NCBI RefSeq assembly: GCF_048128805.1
Contig: NC_135999.1
Location: 25,096,659-25,160,658, forward strand
DNA from: Centroberyx gerrardi
Lineage: Eukaryota > Chordata > Actinopteri > Beryciformes > Berycidae
Direction of reading: 5' to 3'
DNA: 64,000 nt
The position numbers and the translations under genes are program-made. Positions 55,917 to 64,000 of the stretch are shown piece after piece. The notes beneath the pieces are model-generated. The model made no database searches. It was not told the origin of the DNA and saw only the letters and a list, made by a program, of their open reading frames with translations. The number at the start of each line of letters is the position of its first letter. The first letter of the stretch is position 1.

Positions 55917-58900
55917 ACACATTCTAAGGGCATCATACAACAGAAATAGCAGCACAGCTCATGACACGCACACAGCTCTGAGTGTGTCTGCTCTGTGCTC
56001 CATTGTTTTTGCAGCGCTCCGACTCTAACTCTCGTCCAGCAGGCCTGACGCCGGCCATGTGCTCGGCTGTGTCATTCCACCCTAATGGTAATATAAATAC
56101 ACTTCTCTCTGGGGTGCATTTCACAACCTGCTCACTGAAATAGGCCAGCAAGTGGCCAGGCAACTGATACTAACACTCATCCCTCTCCATTCCAGTCAAT
56201 TAGAGTGTTAATGCAACAGGTTGTCGGTGCAGTTATTAACGATGTACGATAACGTTTTATCTTTAGGACCGAGGCCATCGGCTCATGACTAACTAGACCT
56301 CCATCAGCCTGACAGAGGTTAAATATAGTCCAGCTGGAGGACGATAAACACAAGTTTGAATTTAGTTTTTATAGTGGACTAGGTTTAATTCATGCCAGAG
56401 AAACTATTTACCACATTATTGCTATTGATGTTGAATGTGTTTTATTTAACTTGCTATTGACATTTTACATCATGAGGAACCCATTGAAAATAAGTGATTA
56501 TATTGTGACATCCTCAATGATTTTATCAATTCTTACTTCTTTAAAATAGTCAAATCAAATAAGAATGGGTCTTCTTTTTGGTCTGACTATACAGTCTTTC
56601 ATAACGCACTTTATAATAAAATGTGTTATGCTTACCCAAAGGGATGCTGTGCTCACTGACGGCCTTGTCTTGCTCTCTAGACGGCGAGGGAGCCTCAATC
56701 TCTGTGAAATGCACACAAGCTACAAGAATTTAATGACACATTTACAAAATATGATATTGATATAAACAGATCTGGATCTCCAGGACTGTTTCCATGCAAA
56801 TATTTGATTTCTCTTCTGCAAACTACCTTTTTTAAGAGTCTCATCCTTGTGTTGCACTCCTTTACTGTTTGTCTCCGTGACCTGCGCTACTTCCTGGGTC
56901 TTGCTGCCCTCAGATACACTGACGTGGTTTTCCAGCGGCTCTTGCGATGGCTCACTATTTGGCACTTTGTCCTCCGAACACGTCTCCTCCAGCGCAGCCT
57001 TGAACTCCTCACTGGGGAAGTCGCTGATGTCGGTGCTCGGTAGCTCAGGAGCCGCTGGATTGAGCGTCTGGTCTTTGGGACTGGTTCCAATTAAAACATC
57101 CTCTGCTTTCTCAGTTACAGGTGTTTCGTCATTCCCCTTGGTCTTTTCCTGGTTGGGCGTCTCGTTAGGGGTCTCCTGCATCTCAGCGCAGGAGGAGGCG
57201 GGTGGTGGTGGAGGGACGAGCTCCTCCACCACTTCTTCCTCCTTGGACGCTTTGGGGCAGGGAGCGTACTCCGCCAGCTCGGGAAGGTCCGGCTCGATGA
57301 TGGAGTCGTCTTCCCCTCCCACTTCGTCTACAGTGACCAGCTCCTCCATGTTCTTGGGGTACCAGCACTCCCCCTCGGTGTCGTCTCCGCTGTCCCACTC
57401 CTCCACCTGGGGGAACAGATACAAACGGATCAAGAAAAGAGCTGTCAACCCTCCCTCGCCTTGCAACTCCTCCACCAGCCCGTGCAAAAACTAAAATAAT
57501 TTTTCCAGTTCCAACATGAGACATAAATGTGTGATGAAGATCAAAACGCCTACTTACACTGTCTTTGTCTTTCTCACATTCAGTAGCCTCTGTTGGCTTG
57601 TTGCTCCGCTGAGGTGAAAATGATTTTTCTTTTGACTGGCGATCCTGGCAAAAGAAATAACATCATTGTTGCTACAAGGATATAATAGGTATCTCAATTG
57701 GATGGGACGATACATCGAAATTCAATATATCGCAATACAAAAGCAGAAAAATGAACCGTGATATTACCTACAATTTCACAAGCTCTCCATGCAAATTGTA
57801 TTATTTGCACTTTGTCATGACATTTTTAAATTGTTGTTTACATTCTAGCAAGCCAGTGCCACTGCTAGAAAGATTTGTGTCTCAGAAATAAACATAATTC
57901 TGCAGTCAGACTTTGTTGTCATTGAACTTTTATTTATTACATCGTATCGTGTTTGTATCAAATCGTGAACCCCATATCACGCATCGAATCGTATCGTGAG
58001 ATAAGCATATCCTCCCATCCCTAATAGATATAGATCTGGCTCACCAACAACACTCCATATTAAGAATCATAATATCAAGAGGGTGCAATGAAAACAGTAG
58101 TGATGTCCATTTACAGCATTCCTATACTCACATTATTCTCAGTAGCAGTTTCTCTCTCCTGTTTCTCATTAGCAGCGTGCCTCCTGCTGGTTTTCTTGCT
58201 CCTCCTGGCTGGTGAACCCTGCCTCCTGTCTTCTGGCGTTCTAGGAAGCGGCTCCTCCGTCATCTCAGACTCGGAGTGCCTCGACCTGCCGTGGTAGTCG
58301 CCTCCGTCCCTCCTCTTCGACTTGGCATCGTGTCTTTGGTACGGAGCTCTGGGCGGCTTCTCTGACTTGTAAATCTGCTCCTTCATGTAGAAGTCGTCCT
58401 CCATGTTTCTGTAGGAGTTGAAGGACAAACCTTGAGGGCTTCCTCGAGGGTACCAGTCTCTGTTGCCCCTCATCCCTTCTCCTCCTCCTCCTCCTCCTCC
58501 TCCACCTCCTCCTCCTCCTCCTCCTCGTTCCTCTGCAGATCGGGGGCTGATGTGATCCAAAGGTTTCTGGTAAGCCTTCCGGCGGTCGGCCATGCGTCCG
58601 TTGGGCCGGTCGTCATCCACGCCACCCCCGTTCCTCCACAGGTCGTCCCGCTCCCTCTCCCTTTCCTCCTCGCCCCTCCTCAGGTGTGAGGACCAGTCCC
58701 AGGAGCCCCGGCGGGGGCCCAGGCCGTTGCTGCCTCTGTCGGGGCCCCGGCACGGTGCCCCCTGGGGGCTGTGGGCTGAGCTGCAGGACGTAAAGCTGGG
58801 GCTGTGGGAGCGAGGACTCAGAGAGCGGCTGATTGGACTGCGGGAGCGCGGTCGCTCTGGCATGTAGCTGGAAGAAGGCGATAGGTAGATTAGATGGACT

Positions 58901-60603
58901 ATAAGTCTTCTACTCTTCTAACTTTGTACTTTATATTTTTCTTCTTGAAATAAGAAAAACTACACTAGTTTAGCTCAAAGTATTAATTCATAACATTTTC
59001 ATATACATAAACTTCCATTTTGCTGTTCTCTATCACCGATTGATATAACTCAATTGCACAAAAACAAGTTTTGCTTTTCCACTGACCAGACCCCAATTTT
59101 TATGATGTAGATTGCAGTTCATGAAGCTGCGTGTTCAAGTGGCTGACATTGTAAACCACAACATCTGAAATGCATTTTATGAGAAGAAGATGCAAAAGAA
59201 AATGAAATGTTGTCTTACTGGTCGAGCTCTTGCATCTCGTCCCTTTCCCTCTGAGAGTTGATATCCTGGATGATTGAGTCAACATCTTTGCCTGGTTTCT
59301 TAATACAAAGAAATCAAAATTCACTATTTCGCTCACAATATTAAGCCATATTACACATCCAATCCATTATAGATGGCTTTTAACCTACAGCTTCTCTTTG
59401 TTCTTCAATCTCACCTTGAGTTGCAGCTCCTTGTACCTCTTAGACATCCGTATGAGAAGTTTCTGATCGTTAATCATGGCTGGGGTGAGCTGGTAGTATT
59501 GAACCATGGCCTGAGCCGCCTCAACATACGCCATCTCCAGAAAGGCCTGATGGGAGAACAGCCAATTTAGACAACGTCGCCCCTCCTCCTCCTGACAGTT
59601 TTATGGTCTTTCTTACAGGACGTCTGCACAAACATATCTGGCGTAACAGATGTCAGGCTGGATGCAGGCAAATCTTTTTAAATCATCATCACAAGATATC
59701 GTATTTCATTAGCATAATAAATTGTCAGCACAGTTACAAGTTAAAACATTGTAACTAACACCATGATTTTAGTATCTTTAAATTTGATAGGGGCGAACTT
59801 AATGTGTCAATTTGTTTTGATAAATGAAACTTAGAGCCGGAGTGAGACATCATGTGCTGCAGTAAAACTGATTAGTTATGACAAGATACATGATATCACT
59901 GCTTAGTTGTGGTGGAAAAAAAGATTTGCTCCTTGTCATAGAAATACACAATATAAGATAATTATACTATACGAGATAATTTGGTGCATTGCATTTCCAC
60001 ATAAACCCTAACACTAACGCTACAGGACTTAGATCAAAACAAAGTCTACAGTTTAACAACATTATCTAAGCTTTTCTAAACTTAGATAATCAGTATTGAT
60101 TCATTTCAATAAACTGTGTCAGGCTTTACATGCCATCATTGGTAATAAACACTTCCACTGATGAGCAGAAGCCCTGACAAACTGCTGTACCTCCCCTTGA
60201 TTACACATGCAAATACAGGCAAATTCACATGTGCCAATATAAAGAGGATGTTGTTAGCATTAGAGAAATATTCTGTTATCTCACTGCTGTGACTCTGACC
60301 CTTGACCCTTAATGTTGGTTGCTTGTAATATAAGCTATATATCTGAATAGGGGGTGTCAGCTAAGTACCAAAAGTATAAATGTAAATTATACGATGTGCA
60401 AACACAGTTCCTCTCATCTAGGTGTTTTAAAAAACTCTCACAAGGCATTACTGTACCTGATGGGTAGAGCGCATGAGGATGTAGTTGGTGACTTTGCCGA
60501 AGGGCAGTCCCAGGTTGATGACATCATTCTCCGTGCAGCTGCCTTCTGGGAGGTTGCAGATGTGGACGACGCGTCCTGCGATGGACTTCCTGGGTGGAAA
60601 CGG
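52834..60603 (-). CDS. rbm20: RNA-binding motif protein 20, C-terminal 672 residues (9 exons; 5' part outside window)
   Basis: Exons, 5' to 3': 60603-60457, 59546-59415, 59298-59219, 58867-58132, 57644-57558, 57406-56827, 56701-56636, 54763-54642 and 52902-52834. Phases all join. RBM20 is a nuclear splicing repressor of titin and other muscle transcripts. The RRM spans in-window residues 12-90, with RNP2-like VHICNL and RNP1-like AFLEMAY. The RS region starts with PRSRSP at 126-131 (bases 58851-58834), the human cardiomyopathy hotspot needed for nuclear import. A run of 15 Gly (58480-58524) follows. An acidic region ([14 protein letters not shown]) lies in the large exon. The C-terminal U1/matrin-type zinc finger has Cys622, Cys625, His639 and His645. 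The protein ends shortly after [10 protein letters not shown] in a short Ser-rich tail unlike the human one. The earlier exons, with the first zinc finger, are not in the window. Confidence 0.96.
53103..53168. repeat. (TCAGA)n pentanucleotide repeat
   Basis: About twelve units of TCAGA/TCAAA in the last rbm20 intron. Confidence 0.95.
53366..53397. repeat. (CA)n microsatellite
   Basis: CA run in the last rbm20 intron. A GT-rich partner lies at 53598-53660. Confidence 0.95.
53598..53660. repeat. (GT)n microsatellite
   Basis: Interrupted GT run in the last rbm20 intron. The frames over it on both strands are repeat translations. Confidence 0.95.
53788..53981. mobile_element. 194-base foldback element with nested palindrome
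   Basis: The outer arms (ATTGATTCTTGCC... and its inverted copy) and an inner palindrome (CTTCCTGCTTCTTCAGG / CCTGAAGAAGCAGGAAG) together make almost the whole element self-complementary. It lies in the last rbm20 intron and has no coding capacity. Confidence 0.85.
54170..54325. mobile_element. Short inverted-repeat element in an rbm20 intron
   Basis: Two 28-base arms with one mismatch (left arm begins GCCTGTTGCAGGGTTGG) flank a 100-base spacer. It lies about 190 bases from the 53788-53981 foldback. Confidence 0.8.
54850..56630. other. rbm20 intron without other genes
   Basis: AT-rich intron sequence with a CA microsatellite at 55886-55920. No exon with coding character was found. Confidence 0.65.
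57699..58022. mobile_element. MITE with ATCGTATCG-type internal words
   Basis: It starts near TTGGATGGGACGATAC and ends near TATCCTCCCATCCCTAA, an imperfect inverted pair. ATCGAAA and TCGTATCG words lie inside each end. It sits in the short rbm20 intron after the RS exon. Confidence 0.55.
58480..58524. repeat. rbm20: In-frame trinucleotide repeat coding 15 glycines in rbm20
   Basis: TCC repeats on plus (GGA on the coding strand) with one ACC interruption give 15 Gly codons, followed by GEGMRG, within the RS exon. The length is likely polymorphic. Confidence 0.95.
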
Positions 60604-61669
60604 CTGCAAATAAGCATAAAAATAAACATCTATGAGCATCTTTGAATACTGATACGAACACAACACAGATTAGCCAAAAATATATTGAGCTATATATATA
60701 TATTGTATGAAAATTAATATTCATTCATATTACACTTTTTCAGTGTAATATTATGTGTATTTCAAACCATACCAAAATCAAAGTGAGAATTGTTTCTATC
60801 ACCAAGAAATCTGTCTTGGTGATATTGCTGTAAAGACTTAATGACAACTGACAGAGTTTCACAACACTGACACACATGCTACAAGGACAACAGGACCTAG
60901 AATACATAAAACAGGGTCAAGGATACTGCATGTAACTATTCTGTGTAACATTTTATCAACGTAACACTATCACATGCTGCAGTTTGCCGTGCCATTTTCC
61001 CCAGACAGTCCACCTCTCTGCTTCTATTATTAGCGCCTTGGCGAGAGTGCGACAGTGATAATGAGAGTTTTCTTGTTTGGATTTGGAGACTCGTCAGCTG
61101 ACCGGCCCCAGACATCTCAGACCTTTTGTCACTAATCCCTCTGGATTGCCAAGTACAGCGCCCCCCGTTGATGAACACCCCACTGTCTTTCCCACTTTTC
61201 CTTTTTTGTAAAGGAGAGCGGGCAGTCTGCTCCCTTTAGTACAATATATTTCACTTTATTGAGACAGTGGGAGTAGGAAAAAGTAGTGTCATCTTTAAAA
61301 TGACTTTGTAAAATATATTGTTACAGACAGGCCTTAGTCTGATTTGTTTTTGGCCATTTTACTGTCATTGTGTTTATTATAAAATGTAAATTCATTTCAA
61401 AGTTGTAACAAGTGGTATAAAGTTTTAACGAGTGCTATATAAAGAAAGTTATTAGTCTCCCCCTCTATATCTCTCTCAGATTTCTTTCTTTCTTTCCTCT
61501 CCTCTTTCTCAACTGCCTCTCCCTCACTATATCTTTGAACCTGTCTTTCCCTCGTTTCTTCTGTACTATCTCTGCTTTTATCCATCCTCTTTCTTTCCGT
61601 CTGTCTCCCTCTTTTTGATCACAACCAACTTCCCTCCCATCTTCTTTCTCTTCTTCTTATGTCTCTGTA

Positions 61670-61703
<34 letters not shown>

Positions 61704-64000
61704 CCCTGAAGACAGTTTAGTTGTTTAGTTGCCCCTGCTGTTTCGTTTCCCTCTGACATGTGTAAAGCCACCTGTTTTCCAGCAGCTAACTCGACCCCAC
61801 TAAGTTTTTCCAGCCCCTGTCTCTGCCCACAGCGGGGCAGCAGTGAGGGGATCCAGCCGTGATGGATGACCAGCGAAGTGAGTGGATGAGAAAGGCATCA
61901 ACACCCTTTCCCTTATCGCTCCGGGGTGGGAAAGCTGGTGCACTGGTGGGAGATTAATCACTTTACAAACGGTGGCAGCCTAAAGGATAGAGAAGTGGGC
62001 TTGTGACTGGAATGTTGCTAGTTCAAATCACTGGACAAGCTAGGAAAGTCTTGGCTTGGAAAGTGAATGAGTAACATGCGTGTATAACTCTATGAATGTG
62101 AAGTAGGGAGGTGTTAAAAATGAACATGCATGGTCAGCAAAAACAATCCTTTGATAAATAAAGGTGAAGCGTTAGAGGAACAAAATTGGCTCCTGTAAAA
62201 ACAAAGCCTGACATACGACTAACTGTGTAAATATGTATGTATATACTGCATCTGACCTACAGAATAGTCACTTATGCAATCAGGTCATTATGAAGAAAAC
62301 ACACATGTGAGTAGAGTCAAATAAAACAAGCCAAACCAGTTCATCACTTCCTCAGCGATGTGACATGAGCTCTTGTAAAGTAGACTGGTTTTTATCTGTA
62401 TTTATATCCTTGTTTACTCTCTGCAGCTCTAATATTATGAAGGTTTATAAATACACTTGACTTGGCTTTTCTTATCTTGACGTGGCATGATGTGGTGTGA
62501 CGTGAAATGAAGTGACATCACCTAGTATGACGTTCTTAGCTATCAAAGCCAGGGTAAATTCACCATCGAACCAGCCTGTGCACATGTTACAGATCTTAAC
62601 GCTCTTATAACATCTTTGTGAAATGTAGCAGCAACTTCAGCTCGTTATATTGAGCAGTCTTCTTTCTGCAACCTTTCTGCTGCAACTGCAACTTTCCTAC
62701 TGCCCCTCCTCCTCCTCCTCCTCCCTCCCTGGCTGACAGACAGTCCCATGTGTGGGACAGACTGGGGTCCTTAATTCCTCCTTCGACCAGCAGCAGCCAG
62801 GCTCTTTTGTTTTTACAGGGAATTTGTTCAAGGAAAACCCAACACTAACATACACTTCACAGCAGGTCCAGTAGCCACCAAGCCTAGAACATACTATATA
62901 TGGGGGAAGCAGGAAAAAATTTGAGAGAAATTTGAGACTGCTGCGGTCTAAAAGTCGGTTTCAGCACGCATGCTGACGTACACTTGCCTGCTGATCCCGA
63001 CTGAAACATAATCGGAGGCAAGTGTATCAGTATTTGAAATATACATGAAGCACTGTTCATAGATACGCCAGAAATCACATCTGAGTGTATCTCACACTTG
63101 CCTGCTTGATAATCAATTTAGACTGAAAAAGATGTGTAGCTGACCAAGTGACATGAAGAGGTTTATTCCAAAATAAAGTAAGTAAAAAAGTGATTCCTAT
63201 TCATTCAATATGATTGATAGCACAAAATTAAAGCAACGTCTAGTACGTCTTATAGTACTATGATTTATGGTAGCATGGTAACACTTCTACAGTCTGGATT
63301 AGTCTACAGTCTGGATCCTCTATATTTTGGAGGTTTTGAATTATGTGCTTCTTGTATTGATTTTGCCCTCAAAATGGATATATCCATTTTAGAAACAAAC
63401 TCTTCATATTTTCAGTACACATTTGCATTGTTAATGTGATACAATTCTGCTAATTACTGTTATTCCCAGGCACAAGTTGTGTTAAGACCACTGTGTTATC
63501 GTTAAATCATATATCATAAAACCCCAATAAAAAGCTAATCTCCCAAAGCCTGATTGCTAGATTGTTATGCCACAATTTAATGGTCTCTGGCCCACAACCT
63601 GACATTAACGGCTTCAGATGCAAGAGTGATAATTCTATTAACAGCTCTGTGCCAGTGCCGCTGCCACCACCAGAATACATAAAAAAAAAGGTCAGTCTGG
63701 GTTTGGCTCAATAAACAGATCCAGGAATAGGCTGTTTATGTCCTTGGAATATTAGAGAGAACAAGAGTCCTGCTCATTGGTCCCTGCGCTCGCTGGTGTT
63801 TGGCTTATAAAATGTCGGCTGCGATTGAAAGCCGTTACAGCCTGACCACAGCATCGATATCACTGTCGGGGTTGGCTCAGGCTTTGAACAGTAGCCGTTT
63901 CTGTCGACCGCAAGCCTAGAGTTGAGGTTGGCCCGAGCAGCAGAGGGTTGGACAGAGACGCTGCCTACACATCGGATTCTGTTGACAGACGCTAAGTGTG
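60604..64000. other. rbm20: Upstream rbm20 intron to window edge
   Basis: I could not find the preceding rbm20 exon. It contains CT-rich sequence near 61.46-61.70 kb, a SINE-like copy at 61965-62165, a small inverted repeat at 60727-60751 and GC-balanced blocks at 63.54-64.0 kb that could be regulatory. Confidence 0.6.
61965..62165 (+). mobile_element. tRNA-derived SINE-like copy
   Basis: The head GGCAGCCTAAAGGATAGAGA with the B-box-like AGTTCAAATCACTGG is followed by a body and an ATAAAGGTGAAG tail. It matches the layout of a common fish tRNA-derived SINE. Confidence 0.55.

Noticed and set aside
56847-57494. 215-residue Ser-rich plus-strand frame
   Set aside because: It is the antisense shadow of the large acidic rbm20 exon, which joins in phase with its neighbours and matches RBM20.
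63770-64000. Minus-strand open frame reaching the window edge
   Set aside because: It is open for about 75 codons but the sequence does not resemble any RBM20 region and no acceptor or donor fits.

Overview
The window is vertebrate nuclear DNA, almost certainly from a teleost fish. Its genes have many exons with GT-AG introns and vertebrate-type proteins. It is rich in CA/GT and CT/GA microsatellites, and it carries short hAT-like elements, tRNA-derived SINE pieces and an L2-like LINE tail of the kinds common in fish.

Five protein genes were reconstructed exon by exon. From left to right they are adra2a (alpha-2A adrenergic receptor, one exon, minus), shoc2 (leucine-rich-repeat RAS/RAF scaffold, eight coding exons, minus), bbip1 (BBSome-interacting protein, two coding exons, plus), pdcd4 (MA3-domain translation inhibitor, eleven coding exons, minus) and rbm20 (muscle splicing regulator, last nine exons, minus; its 5' part lies beyond the right edge). 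The human chromosome 10q25 block RBM20-PDCD4-BBIP1-SHOC2-ADRA2A has the same order and relative orientation, so this is a conserved microsynteny block packed into about 50 kb.

Layout: 1-9.6 kb is gene-free flank downstream of adra2a, with microsatellites, a DNA element, telomere-like repeats and possible conserved noncoding elements. adra2a occupies 9.6-12.1 kb. 12.1-16.2 kb is intergenic. 16.2-21.1 kb is the probable long 3' UTR of shoc2, and the shoc2 exons run from 21.1 to 35.9 kb. shoc2 and bbip1 are head to head across a promoter region of about 0.9 kb (35.8-36.8 kb). bbip1 and pdcd4 are tail to tail, with poly(A) signals about 0.3 kb apart near 39.6 kb. pdcd4 spans 39.7-50.5 kb and rbm20 51.7 kb to beyond 64 kb.

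The genes share no single pathway: shoc2 acts in RAS-MAPK signalling, pdcd4 in eIF4A control, bbip1 in cilia, rbm20 in cardiac and skeletal muscle splicing, and adra2a in catecholamine signalling. The most useful regulatory observations are a miR-21 8-mer site in the pdcd4 3' UTR, two upstream ORFs in shoc2, an E-box/ETS/X-box-like cluster at bbip1, a hairpin just after the rbm20 stop codon, and a palindromic GCTAACGTTAGC-type motif clustered at the CpG-type promoters. No prokaryotic-style system, CRISPR array, rRNA gene or intact tRNA gene was found, and I saw no clearly novel gene system.
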